Shown piece after piece: positions 1-8,008 of a stretch of 64,000 nt of DNA. The stretch spans positions 930,001 through 994,000 of the forward strand of contig NZ_CP080267.1 in NCBI RefSeq assembly GCF_019431375.1. The letters run 5' to 3'. The notes under the pieces are model-generated. The model saw only the letters and a program-made list of their open reading frames with translations, was not told the origin of the DNA and ran no database searches. Made by a program: the position numbers and the translations under genes. This DNA comes from Alcanivorax sp. GTDB lineage: Bacteria; Pseudomonadota; Gammaproteobacteria; Pseudomonadales; Alcanivoracaceae. The number at the start of each line of letters is the position of its first letter. Positions within the stretch are counted from its first letter, which is position 1.

Positions 1-1289
1 AGCGCCGCTTACCCTGGTTTTCCTTGTTGCTATTTCCCGGGCTGGCCAGAGCGGACTCGCTCAGCGCCGTCGATACGGTCTGGATTGCCGTTGCCGCCGC
101 CCTCGTGTTCTTCATGCAGGCCGGATTTGCGTTGTTGGAAAGCGGCCTGAGCCGTGCCAAGAACGCGCTCAATGTGGTAATGAAAAACTACATGGACCTG
201 TGCGTTGGCACCCTGGTGTTCTGGGGCGTGGGCTTTGGCCTGATGTTCGGCACCAGCAGCACCGGCTGGTTCGGCGAGGACCAGTTCATGCTCAGCCAGG
301 CCGACGGCAGCACCTGGGCCATGCTGCTATTCCAGATCATGTTTGCGGCCACCGCTGCCACGATCGCCTCCGGGGCCATGGCAGAGCGTACCCGTTATGT
401 GGGCTACCTGTGCGGGGCGGTGGTCATCACCGGGCTGATCTATCCGCTCTACGGCCACTGGGCCTGGAACAGTGACGGCTGGCTGGCAAAACTGGGCTTT
501 ATTGATTTTGCCGGTTCCACGGTCGTACACAGCATTGGCGGCTGGTGTGCCCTGGCCGGGGTGCTGGTGGTGGGACCTCGACTGGGTCGTTTTGACAGTC
601 ACGGCCAGCCCCGCGCCATCCCCGGTCATAATCTCTCCTACGTGGCCCTGGGCGGTTTTGTTCTCTGGTTCGGCTGGTTCGGCTTTAATGGTGGCTCCAC
701 CCTGGCCGCCAGCGTGGATATTGCCAAGGTGAACCTGAACACGCAGCTCGCCGCCGCCGCAGGTGCGGTGGGCAGCGTGATCTACCGCATGGTCAGCCGC
801 CGACCGATTCTGTTGACGGAAACCGTCAACGGAAGCCTGGCCGGACTAGTGGCTGTCACTGCGGGCTGCGCCGTGATGACACCGGGATTTGCTGTGCTCA
901 CCGGCCTGGTCGCCGGTGCGCTAGCGGCCTTCGGGGCGAGAATGTTACTGGCGTTGCGTCTCGATGATGTGGTCGGCGCGGTGCCGGTACATGCTTTCGC
1001 CGGCGCCTGGGGCACCCTGGCCGCTGGCCTGTTCTACGATGGCGACCTGTTCAACCCGGAACGGATTACCGTGCAACTGCTGGGCATCGTAGTCGCGTTT
1101 GGCTGGGCATTCTTCACTGCCCTGGTGATGTACATGCTGGTGTCCGTGCTCTCTGGCCTGCGGGCACCTGCCCTGCATGAACAACGCGGCCTGGACCTGA
1201 GCGAGCATGCGGAAAGCGGCTACCCCGAATTCCCCCAGAATACCCTCTACAACAGTGAATTAAGCAGCCCGGCGGAGTCCCGTCCATGA
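1..1289 (+). CDS. amt: Ammonium transporter, Amt family (5' end outside window)
   Basis: Inner-membrane channel for ammonium/ammonia, Amt/MEP/Rh family. The reading frame is open from the left edge (residues RRLPWFSLLLFPGLARADS), which looks like the end of a signal peptide with an ARA cleavage site. The true start therefore lies upstream; a TTG at 24 is not a convincing start. About eleven hydrophobic segments follow. Both pore-histidine motifs are present: VVHSIGGW around codon 170 and VPVHAFAGAW around codon 320. The tail GLDLSEHAESGYPEF is the usual cytoplasmic Amt C-terminus that meets a PII protein. Amt is normally preceded by glnK; that region is outside the window. The stop overlaps the next gene by 4 bases (ATGA), so the two are probably cotranslated. 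Confidence 0.95.
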   Translation, partial: RRLPWFSLLLFPGLARADSLSAVDTVWIAVAAALVFFMQAGFALLESGLSRAKNALNVVMKNYMDLCVGTLVFWGVGFGLMFGTSSTGWFGEDQFMLSQADGSTWAMLLFQIMFAATAATIASGAMAERTRYVGYLCGAVVITGLIYPLYGHWAWNSDGWLAKLGFIDFAGSTVVHSIGGWCALAGVLVVGPRLGRFDSHGQPRAIPGHNLSYVALGGFVLWFGWFGFNGGSTLAASVDIAKVNLNTQLAAAAGAVGSVIYRMVSRRPILLTETVNGSLAGLVAVTAGCAVMTPGFAVLTGLVAGALAAFGARMLLALRLDDVVGAVPVHAFAGAWGTLAAGLFYDGDLFNPERITVQLLGIVVAFGWAFFTALVMYMLVSVLSGLRAPALHEQRGLDLSEHAESGYPEFPQNTLYNSELSSPAESRP

Positions 1290-1903
1290 GCCAGGATCTG
1301 CAACGTCGACGGCGCGCCATTGTTACCGGGCTGACCCCCTACATGAACGAACCGCTGGTGCTGGAGGCACTGAGCCTCTGGCAACAGAATTACGCCGAAC
1401 GGCCGCGATTTTCCCTGCAGGGCTTTGTCAGTGAGCTTTGCCAGTTATTCGACCTGAGTGAGCGTCGGCATCAAATTCATATGAGCCTGGTGCAGGCGAT
1501 GACCCTGTCTGAGCGGGAACTGGCCGACGATCCGCTGGCAGACAGCGGCGAAAGACACGCGCAGGAACACCCCTGTAGCCAGGCTTTCGAGCAGATGATG
1601 CGCTCGCTGTGGGACGGCATCGGCGCCCGGGCGGCCAGCCAGCTGCGCCTGGACCTGGCTGCCCAGTTGCGCAGCAATAAGGTGGGTACGGAAATCCGGC
1701 TGACCATGGAATACTGGCTGCAATCCCCGGATCGCCCCCTTGCCCCTCTGGCATTAACCGCTCTGCGCGATCAGCTGAATCGTACCTATATACTGCTGTG
1801 CGAACGACTCGGCCCGGTGGAAGCCGATCAACAACTGAAGGCGGCCTACCAGAAAACCCTGAGCAGCCAGGTTGACCCTGCGGCACTGCGCCAGTTGCTG
1901 TGA
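1286..1903 (+). CDS. Unknown soluble protein overlapping amt
   Basis: A 205-residue protein that I do not recognise. It starts at an ATG overlapping the amt stop by 4 bases, which suggests translational coupling and a link to ammonium uptake or signalling (inference). No signal peptide or membrane segment is visible. It is Arg/Leu/Gln-rich and predicted to be mostly helical, opening with SQDLQRRRRAIV. There is no clear enzyme motif and no helix-turn-helix that I can name. Codon use matches its neighbours, so it is probably a genuine gene. A spacer of about 110 bases separates it from the next gene. Confidence 0.75.
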   Translation: MSQDLQRRRRAIVTGLTPYMNEPLVLEALSLWQQNYAERPRFSLQGFVSELCQLFDLSERRHQIHMSLVQAMTLSERELADDPLADSGERHAQEHPCSQAFEQMMRSLWDGIGARAASQLRLDLAAQLRSNKVGTEIRLTMEYWLQSPDRPLAPLALTALRDQLNRTYILLCERLGPVEADQQLKAAYQKTLSSQVDPAALRQLL

Positions 1904-2012
1904 AACGCTGCACTTCCTGCCATTGCCGCCATGTGACAGCACCAAGGATCAGGTAGTCTTGTAACCCTGTTCGCGCATTGAGCCATAACAACAACAGCCG
2001 ATAGGGAACACC

Positions 2013-3341
2013 ATGAAGCTACACCACCAGATCTTTATCGCCATGCTGGCCGGCGCCCTGGTCGGCAGCCTGACCAACGAGACCACCACTCTGTTCGGGG
2101 TGCCGGTACTGGCCGGTTACGATCTGGTTGGCAGCCTGTTCATTAATGGCCTGAAGATGGTGGTGGTACCGCTGATTGTTACCGCCATCATCAACGGCAT
2201 GACCAGCGTCGGTGACGGCAACAATCTGGGCCGTATGGGGCTCAAGACGGTGGCACTGTACATGACCACCACGGTAGTCGCAGTGATCATCGGCCTGGTA
2301 ACCGTCAATCTGTTCAGCCCGGGGGTCATCGACGGCCAGCCGGCCAGGGACCTGCTTGGCCTGGCCAGCGATACCGAGGCGGTGCTGGCCGGCATCGAAG
2401 GGCGAGGCGCGGGGGATTTCACCCAGATCCTGATGCAGATGCTGCCCCCTAACCTGATCGCCGCGGCCGCCGAAGGCCAGATGCTGGGCCTGATCGTATT
2501 CGCCCTGCTGTTTGGCTATTTCCTGCGCACCGAGCGCAATGATGCCGGCCGCAGCCTGCGAGATCTGATCGAGGGGATTTATCAGGTGGTGATGAAAATC
2601 ACCATGCTGGTAATTCGCTTCACTCCGCTGGGGGTATTCGCCCTGATTGCCGCCACGGTGACCCGCACCGGCCTTGATGCCATTGAACCGTTGGCATGGT
2701 TTTTCACTTCGGTGGTGGTCGCACTCTTCCTGCACGCCTTTGTTTTCATGCCGGCACTGGTCTTTTTCCTGGCCCGTCGCTCACCGTTACGGCACATTCA
2801 AGCCATGACACCGGCGCTGCTGACCGCCTTTTCCTCGGCAAGCTCCGCCGCCACCCTGCCGCTGACCATGGAATGCGTACAGAACCGGGCCGGGGTCTCA
2901 CAGCGGAGCAGCAGCTTTGTGCTGCCACTGGGGGCCACAGTCAACATGGATGGCACCGCCCTGTATGAATGCGTAGCCGCCATGTTCATCGCCCAGGCCT
3001 ATGGCATGGACTTGTCACTGGCGACACAATTCATGATCGTGATCACCGCAGTACTGACGTCCATTGGTGTCGCCAGTATTCCGGCCGCCTCGCTGGTGGC
3101 AATCACCGTGATACTGGCTGCCATCGGGCTGCCGGCGGAAGCCATCGGCCTGATTCTGGTCACTGACCGACTGCTGGACATGTTCCGCACCGCCGTCAAC
3201 GTCTGGGGCGACAGTGTGGTCACGGTGCTGCTGGCACGCAGCGAAGGGGAAGAGCAGGTGCTGCAGCGGCCAGTGGCCGAGGCAGAAAAGGCGGCGCAGG
3301 CGGCAGGCACCCGCGCCGGACAGGATCAGATTGACAGGTGA
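2013..3341 (+). CDS. Dicarboxylate/amino acid:cation symporter (DAACS family)
   Basis: A 442-residue inner-membrane secondary transporter of the GltP/DctA/GltT family, which imports C4-dicarboxylates or acidic amino acids with protons or sodium. Diagnostic motifs are the serine-rich re-entrant loop SSASSAATLPL (about residues 275-285) and NMDGTALYE (about 312-320), followed by a second hairpin loop and a late helix with DRLLDMFRTAVNVWGD. The length is typical. A ribosome site lies in GATAGGGAACACC before the ATG. The last 16 bases overlap, tail to tail, a small membrane gene on the other strand. Substrate choice between Glu/Asp and dicarboxylate cannot be settled by eye. Confidence 0.93.
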   Translation: MKLHHQIFIAMLAGALVGSLTNETTTLFGVPVLAGYDLVGSLFINGLKMVVVPLIVTAIINGMTSVGDGNNLGRMGLKTVALYMTTTVVAVIIGLVTVNLFSPGVIDGQPARDLLGLASDTEAVLAGIEGRGAGDFTQILMQMLPPNLIAAAAEGQMLGLIVFALLFGYFLRTERNDAGRSLRDLIEGIYQVVMKITMLVIRFTPLGVFALIAATVTRTGLDAIEPLAWFFTSVVVALFLHAFVFMPALVFFLARRSPLRHIQAMTPALLTAFSSASSAATLPLTMECVQNRAGVSQRSSSFVLPLGATVNMDGTALYECVAAMFIAQAYGMDLSLATQFMIVITAVLTSIGVASIPAASLVAITVILAAIGLPAEAIGLILVTDRLLDMFRTAVNVWGDSVVTVLLARSEGEEQVLQRPVAEAEKAAQAAGTRAGQDQIDR

Positions 3342-3535
3342 TGGTCGCGGTTGTCCCAGTCACGCTTGATGGCCACTGCCGCACTGCCTACTACCGGGAC
3401 CATGGCGGCAAACGCCAACATGGCGGGAAACAGGTTTTTCCCCTGATCGGCAAGACCGGCTACCATCAGCACGGTGAACATAACAGCCACAACCAGAGCG
3501 AACACATCTTTGCAGAGACGAGAGATAATAGTCAT
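3326..3535 (-). CDS. Small two-helix membrane protein
   Basis: A 69-residue protein starting MTIISRLCKDVFAL, placed at 3535 because AGAGGAGC precedes that ATG at good spacing; the upstream in-frame extension runs into the operator region. Two hydrophobic stretches (about residues 8-28 and 35-55) predict two membrane spans, followed by a charged tail KRDWDNRDHH. The function is unknown. It is transcribed away from the SDR-like gene, and the intergenic space holds two near-identical palindromes, so a TetR-type regulator probably controls it (inference). Its 3' end overlaps the symporter gene convergently by 16 bases. Confidence 0.7.
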   Translation of the reverse strand: MTIISRLCKDVFALVVAVMFTVLMVAGLADQGKNLFPAMLAFAAMVPVVGSAAVAIKRDWDNRDHHLSI

Positions 3536-3560
3536 GGGAAAAGCTCCTCTGAACTTGTTA

Positions 3561-3578
3561 TAGTGAACACATGTTAAC
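3561..3578. promoter_or_regulatory. Palindromic operator, copy 1
   Basis: The sequence TAGTGAACACATGTTAAC is a near-palindrome (GTGAACA ca TGTTAAC). It matches, in inverted orientation, a second site at 3594-3611 at 15 of 18 positions. It lies between two divergent genes, where a repressor would control both. The pattern resembles the AGTGAAC...GTT(C/G)ACT sites I recall for the TetR-family fatty-acid desaturase regulator DesT; that resemblance is from memory and the regulator is not in this window. Confidence 0.6.
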
Positions 3579-3593
3579 TTACAAAAAGAGAAA

Positions 3594-3611
3594 GTCAACA
3601 CTTGTTCACTA
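3594..3611. promoter_or_regulatory. Palindromic operator, copy 2
   Basis: The sequence GTCAACACTTGTTCACTA, read on the minus strand, is TAGTGAACAAGTGTTGAC, nearly the same as the site at 3561-3578. Only 15 bases separate the two. It sits 25 bases upstream of the TTG start of the SDR-like gene, so occupancy would probably block transcription of that gene. Confidence 0.6.
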
Positions 3612-3636
3612 TTGATCGATTTGCCGCGGAGACCCC

Positions 3637-4434
3637 TTGAAACATCAGCCTACCCTGCTTATCAGCAATGCCTGTTCCGAGCTTGGCCAGACACTGGTCA
3701 GTGACGCTGCAGAGCATTTTCGGGTGGCCCTGGCAGACGCTGACGGGCAGCTCGGAAACCAGCTTTGTGCCGACCTGCACGGCAACGGCCGGGAAGCCCT
3801 TTTCCTGGACTGTTTGCCCGGTAGTGCCCGTGACCGGCAACGGGGGGTGGAACGGGTTCTGCGTCGCTGGCAGCAACTGGATACCCTCATCAACCTGCCC
3901 GCCCCACTGACCCTGGGGCCCTTCGAAGCCACCCAAGGATTTCACTGGCAGCGGGTGCTGGATGAGCAACTGATGGATACAGTGAACCTGTGCCAGAGCG
4001 CGATCAGCGCCATGCATCGCCAGGAAGGCGGTCGCATTCTCAATGTGGTACCGGAATACGGCATTCTTGCGGGGCCTCTGGCCGCTGCCCAGAGTGCCGC
4101 CAGCGCCGCCATCGTGGCACTGGGGGAAAGCCTGCATAGTGAATTGCACAGCAGCCGCATCCGGGTGACCACCGTGGTCATCCCCCTCTATCAGGAGCAG
4201 GCCAACAGCCTGTGTGCCACCGACCCGCTCAGCGACGCTCGCTTCCAGCGCAAGATCGGCCGCAGCCCGGTCACCCGCCAGGAACTCAGTCAGCAGATTC
4301 TGCAGGCACTGGACAGTGACAGCGCCTTGCACATCGCCTCCGGCCATACCCAGGCCAAATGGCGGCGCAAACGCTGGTTCAGGAAACGCTGGGAGCGGGC
4401 ACTGAGGGAGCTAGGGGCGAAGTATCGGCGTTAA
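3637..4434 (+). CDS. Degenerate short-chain dehydrogenase/reductase-like protein
   Basis: A 265-residue protein with the overall SDR (Rossmann) layout but worn catalytic motifs. The start is a TTG at 3637 with GGAGA 5 bases upstream; no ATG fits. The usual TGxxxGIG cofactor loop is replaced by SNACSELGQ (about residues 9-17), the NNAG motif by INLPAP, and the active-site Tyr-x-x-x-Lys by AAQSAASAA (about 149-157), so the Ser-Tyr-Lys triad is missing. It is therefore probably not an oxidoreductase and may bind a nucleotide or protein instead (inference). A basic C-terminal tail (KWRRKRWFRKRW) could touch membranes or nucleic acid. It diverges from the small membrane gene across the paired operators. 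Confidence 0.7.
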   Translation: MKHQPTLLISNACSELGQTLVSDAAEHFRVALADADGQLGNQLCADLHGNGREALFLDCLPGSARDRQRGVERVLRRWQQLDTLINLPAPLTLGPFEATQGFHWQRVLDEQLMDTVNLCQSAISAMHRQEGGRILNVVPEYGILAGPLAAAQSAASAAIVALGESLHSELHSSRIRVTTVVIPLYQEQANSLCATDPLSDARFQRKIGRSPVTRQELSQQILQALDSDSALHIASGHTQAKWRRKRWFRKRWERALRELGAKYRR

Positions 4435-4451
4435 CAACAAAAGGCCGGTTT

Positions 4452-4580
4452 CACACCACAGAGGGCACTGAGAAAAATCAAAAGCGCGCCCCCTCCTTCG
4501 CGGCATTGCACTATGCCCGCGATAACCTGGCAGTCATAGCCTGCTTTTTACTCCGTGTTTTCTGTGCCCTATGTGGTAAC
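4452..4580. repeat. Dispersed ACCACAGAGG-type inverted repeat, copy A
   Basis: The left arm CACCACAGAGGGCACTGAG (from 4454) and a right arm ending TTCTGTGCCCTATGTGGTAA (to 4579) face each other around about 75 bases of unique sequence. It lies between two convergent genes. The same arms recur near 13490, 34009, 45831 and 48522. Confidence 0.75.
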
Positions 4581-4596
4581 AATTATTCTCTATACG

Positions 4597-5106
4597 TCAG
4601 GCAAACTGCTCCACGTAACGCAGTGTATGTCGATAATCCCCTGCCAGCGCATCGTCGATTTTCGGCGCCACCAGATCCACCAGCTTTTTACCCACCAGTG
4701 GAACCGAGGAGGTAATTTCCACTTGAGTTTGCTGAATGGACTGGTCTTCACCGTCAGCGCTGAGCCGCATGTTGCCACTGATCTTCAGCGGCACATTGCC
4801 CAGCTGAAAACGATAGCGAGCCTCATAGCAGCCCGGCTGCCCGGTGGCTTGCCACAAAAATTCCGTCAGCAGATCTGCCTGACTGGGCAGCAAACGCCGC
4901 GCGAATGACGGCACCTTGTCGGTGCGAATCCGGATCGGCTGAACGATCTGTATCAGCAAGCCTTCTGCGGTTTCCTGAAACGCCTGGAATCGATAGTCGT
5001 TTACCTTCCCCCACTCAAACCGTTGCTCAAAATAGGCCTTGCTGGTGAGAATTTCATAAAGCCGGTCCACGCCGACAGGAAATTCCCGGTCAACCATTAC
5101 CTTCAT
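4597..5106 (-). CDS. DUF2505-type START-like protein
   Basis: A 169-residue cytoplasmic protein. The opening MKVMVDREFPVGVDRLYEIL and the general pattern (a beta strand, then a membrane- or ligand-facing barrel with the tail VPLVGKKLVDLVAPKIDDAL) match the DUF2505 family, a small SRPBCC/START-like fold thought to bind hydrophobic ligands. No catalytic residues are expected. The start overlaps the stop of the upstream response-regulator gene by 4 bases (ATGA), giving a tightly coupled operon with that gene and the hydrolase before it. The specific ligand is unknown. Confidence 0.75.
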   Translation of the reverse strand: MKVMVDREFPVGVDRLYEILTSKAYFEQRFEWGKVNDYRFQAFQETAEGLLIQIVQPIRIRTDKVPSFARRLLPSQADLLTEFLWQATGQPGCYEARYRFQLGNVPLKISGNMRLSADGEDQSIQQTQVEITSSVPLVGKKLVDLVAPKIDDALAGDYRHTLRYVEQFA

Positions 5107-6191
5107 GCTGTCTCCTGACCCGCGGGCGCCTGCTCAATCAATTCCAGCAGAGGCGCCAGCTGGCGTTTCAAGTCCGGCAACGCATTCTCCACCACACGGG
5201 ACTTGCCTGCCCGCAACAGCGTGAGTGCCTGCTCAATGGTTATCGAGGGCGCCGCCTGGCCGGTAGCCAGAGGCTCATCGGGGCCATCTCTGACCACCGC
5301 CCCGGGCCCGGCTAGGCGCGCCTTGTTCATCTGTTCATCCAATACTGCTTGTACCTGGCGGGGCATCAGCCCGGTGTGCGCAGTGGGCGTATGTATGACC
5401 ACCGACAGCGGCAACTGCTGTGCCCTGCCTCGAAATTGAAAAGCCAGCTTTTCACTGACTTTCAACGCTCGCTCAACAAAACGCTGGGCACCATTAGCTC
5501 CGGCACTGGGCAGCAAAATGGTAAACTGGGCCACGCTGCTTCTCGCCAGCGAGTCTTCCTTGCGCACCACTCCCCGCATCAGTTGTGCCATTTTCATCAG
5601 CACCATATCGGTTCTGCGTTTACCGAGCTGTACGAAAAGTTGATTGAATTGGTAAATCTCCAGTTGCACAACCGAAAGCGGAATTTGCTGACGACTGGCC
5701 AAAGCCAACTCCTGACGCAGGCGATGTTGTAAATAGCGACGATTGCCCAGCCGGGTGAGCGGATCAATCATGGCCTGGCGGGCCAGTTCCTTTCGCTCAC
5801 GTTGATAGTGCGCATGGGCCCGGGCACGGGCCAGCAGATCCGTGGAGTTGAACGGCTTGCTGATAAAGTCGGTGCCACCCAACCTAAGGGCTTCGCTACG
5901 CGCCTCGTCGTCATTCTCCGCACCGGTAACAATAATTACCGGCAACCCGGCGATACCATCATCCTCACTGGTGCGGATTTTTTTCAGTAGCGTGAAACCG
6001 TCCATTTCCGGCATGGCCAGATCCGAGAAGACCACACTGATGGCCGGGTTGTGACAGATGAGCTCCCATGCTGCGACGCCATTTTCTGCCACTTCCACGC
6101 GAAACTCCCGGCCCAGCATCTTGTCGGCAGCCAGTCGCATCACTTTGGAGTCGTCGACAAACAGTAGTACCGGTTTGTTGTTCTTATCCAT
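5103..6191 (-). CDS. Response regulator with degenerate GGDEF output domain
   Basis: A 362-residue protein in three parts. The receiver domain (about residues 7-125) has the acidic pair D13/D14, phospho-acceptor D57, T89 and K112, so phosphorylation should work. The GGDEF-family domain (about 140-300) begins with the standard DPLTRLGNRRYL, but the GG(D/E)EF signature is replaced by SSVAQF, so diguanylate cyclase activity is very unlikely. A helical C-terminal region (about 310-362) follows. The protein is probably a c-di-GMP or protein-binding switch rather than a cyclase (inference). The cognate histidine kinase is not in the window. It overlaps the hydrolase gene by 8 bases and the DUF2505 gene by 4. 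Confidence 0.85.
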   Translation of the reverse strand: MDKNNKPVLLFVDDSKVMRLAADKMLGREFRVEVAENGVAAWELICHNPAISVVFSDLAMPEMDGFTLLKKIRTSEDDGIAGLPVIIVTGAENDDEARSEALRLGGTDFISKPFNSTDLLARARAHAHYQRERKELARQAMIDPLTRLGNRRYLQHRLRQELALASRQQIPLSVVQLEIYQFNQLFVQLGKRRTDMVLMKMAQLMRGVVRKEDSLARSSVAQFTILLPSAGANGAQRFVERALKVSEKLAFQFRGRAQQLPLSVVIHTPTAHTGLMPRQVQAVLDEQMNKARLAGPGAVVRDGPDEPLATGQAAPSITIEQALTLLRAGKSRVVENALPDLKRQLAPLLELIEQAPAGQETA

Positions 6192-7137
6192 GTGGGTCCA
6201 TTTCCTTTTTGACCACTGACAAGGCCCCTTTCGGACCGGGCTCCCGCCCTCTTACATAGCCGTAAAGCCGGGAACGGCGCTGGCAGAAATCCCCTCGCGC
6301 AATGGCAGGCAGATAATGCTCGTTAAGAAGATGACCAGGCCGGTCGGCAAGGCAATAGACGGTACCGGCGGTACTGTCCAGATGCGACAGAATGCCGATC
6401 TGCGCCAAATAATCGCGACCGTTGGCAAAATGCTCCACATAGGGCACCGGATGGCCGGCCGCCAGGGTCAGTTGCGGGTCTATTTCCAGGCTGTCAGCCA
6501 CACCGCCGATACAGTAAATCTCCAGTTTCTTGACTAATTGCCGGGCACTGGGATGCCGTAACAGCTTGCGCACGATATAGCTGGCCACAATGGTGCCCTG
6601 GGAATGGCAGACCAGCACCACCTGCTCATTATTTTCCAGCGCTTCTACCAGAATATTCAGTGCCGGCCGCGACAGCTTGCCGTCCTTGCGCAGGGTTCGC
6701 GCGGTAATGGACTCGGCCAGATCGCGAACCAGCCCCCAGGTAGGGGTATGGATGAGGTGTACCGGGCGACGGAAGAGCCGCGCAATTTCACTGGCATTGA
6801 GCAGTGCCACTGGCCCCGCCGTGCCCATATCGTTGATGAAGAACCAACGCGAGGAGCGGGCTTCATGGGTGGTGCGAGGCGGATAGCAGACCAGGGTCCC
6901 CTGGCTGATGGATTCGCGAGTGGCAGGTACCAGCAACTGTAACAATGACAGCAAGGCTTCACCGCGGCTGGCATAGGAAGACCATGCCAGTTCCGAGCGG
7001 ATACCCGGCTCCCTACCCAGCGGCAGAATCATCCGTGGAATATCCGCTGCGTGGCTCAGGCTGAGGCGCAGATCTCGTCGTATGGCAGAACGGTTATCTA
7101 CCAGTCGACGAAGCCATTGTCGGGAACGGTGCAACAT
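6184..7137 (-). CDS. Alpha/beta-hydrolase-like protein
   Basis: A 317-residue protein with a nucleophile-elbow-like VLVCHSQGTIVASYIV (about residues 172-187), where C-H-S-Q-G replaces the usual GxSxG. This is common in bacterial lipase-like or DUF-type serine hydrolases. A likely acid and a late histidine (for example in DRPGHLLNEHYL) could complete a triad. No signal peptide is evident; the N-terminus is basic (MLHRSRQWLRRLVDNR). It is the first gene of a leftward three-gene set with the response regulator and the DUF2505 protein. The substrate is unknown. Confidence 0.7.
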   Translation of the reverse strand: MLHRSRQWLRRLVDNRSAIRRDLRLSLSHAADIPRMILPLGREPGIRSELAWSSYASRGEALLSLLQLLVPATRESISQGTLVCYPPRTTHEARSSRWFFINDMGTAGPVALLNASEIARLFRRPVHLIHTPTWGLVRDLAESITARTLRKDGKLSRPALNILVEALENNEQVVLVCHSQGTIVASYIVRKLLRHPSARQLVKKLEIYCIGGVADSLEIDPQLTLAAGHPVPYVEHFANGRDYLAQIGILSHLDSTAGTVYCLADRPGHLLNEHYLPAIARGDFCQRRSRLYGYVRGREPGPKGALSVVKKEMDPHG

Positions 7138-7442
7138 TGGAAAGCCCTGATACGGGGTGGCGACAAATTCGCCCTCTAGTACAAAAGTTCCCCCTTACAG
7201 TACGTCGAAATGCGGTATTTTGCCAGCACCAATAACGGCCACAACCACAAATCAACCTGAGCTAAATCAGTAGCTTATTTGATCAACCTTGCGTAGAACC
7301 CGAACTTTGGAAAGTGGCGGACAGCAGGGCTGACGAGGGCAAAGGTGCGATAAAAAAACAGGCCTGCCGTGCACAAAACGACAGACCTGACCAGGAGACA
7401 TTGTGATGCCCTCAACGGGCTGTTTATGACACTGCTTGGTTC
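7138..7442. other. Intergenic region between hydrolase and MaoC genes
   Basis: About 305 bases without a convincing gene. It holds the upstream region of the leftward hydrolase operon (from 7138) and the MaoC terminator at 7352-7389. A short minus-strand frame here has no ribosome site or recognisable product and overlaps the terminator, so I do not call it. Confidence 0.6.
7352..7389 (-). terminator. Rho-independent terminator after maoC-like gene
   Basis: Read on the minus strand, CAGGTCTGTCGT and ACGGCAGGCCTG form a 12-bp stem (two G-U pairs) with a 7-base loop, followed by seven T residues. It lies about 55 bases past the stop of the MaoC-type gene. Confidence 0.85.
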
Positions 7443-7904
7443 TCAGACAAAGTACATCAGCAACCATTCGGCCACCAGTGCCGGCTTGTCTTCCCCTTCA
7501 ATTTCCACGGTAAAGGCAAACTTCAGCAACCACTGCCCTTCACGCTTTTCCGTAGCATCCAGCAAGGTAGCCACCGCACGAACACGTTTCCCCTGTTTCA
7601 CAGGCGCCATGAACCGTAGCTTGTCGAAGCCGTAGTTCATGGCCATTTTCATGCCTTTGGGCATCAGGAAGCCGTCAATGGAGGCTTGCAGGTAAGGCAG
7701 CAAAGACAGGGTCAGATAGCCGTGAGCGATGGTAGTGCCGAATGGCGTGTTCTTTGCCTGGTCCGGATCCACATGAATGAACTGATGATCCAGGGTTGCG
7801 TCAGCAAAAGCGTTAATCCTGTCCTGATCTATCTGGAACCAGTCAGAGGCTCCCAGTTCCTTGCCTACGTAATCGTTCAGCGAGGCCACCTCAACCACTT
7901 TCAT
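7443..7904 (-). CDS. MaoC family (R)-specific enoyl-CoA hydratase
   Basis: A 153-residue single hotdog-fold protein. The hydratase motif is clear: DQFIHVDPDQAKNTPFGTTI, with the Asp and His of the (R)-hydratase 2 site (FADATLDHQFIHVD), followed by AHGYLTLSLLP. Proteins of this type (PhaJ / NodN-like) hydrate trans-2-enoyl-CoA to (R)-3-hydroxyacyl-CoA. They link beta-oxidation to polyester or lipid synthesis, which fits a lipid-metabolising organism. GGAG precedes the ATG at 7904. It lies downstream of two hydrolase genes in the same orientation, with a 104-base gap, and ends at a strong terminator. Confidence 0.9.
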   Translation of the reverse strand: MKVVEVASLNDYVGKELGASDWFQIDQDRINAFADATLDHQFIHVDPDQAKNTPFGTTIAHGYLTLSLLPYLQASIDGFLMPKGMKMAMNYGFDKLRFMAPVKQGKRVRAVATLLDATEKREGQWLLKFAFTVEIEGEDKPALVAEWLLMYFV

Positions 7905-8008
7905 CGTAACGCGCTCCTTGAATGCCCTTTTCTTTCAGCTTAGCGAGCCAGGTCAAGGCAATACATGACCTTTTCAAGCAGCAGCCAGAACAGGTCTGGT
8001 GCTTTTGG

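Noticed and set aside
5103..6191. Active diguanylate cyclase
   Set aside because: The GGDEF signature is SSVAQF, so the cyclase residues are missing.
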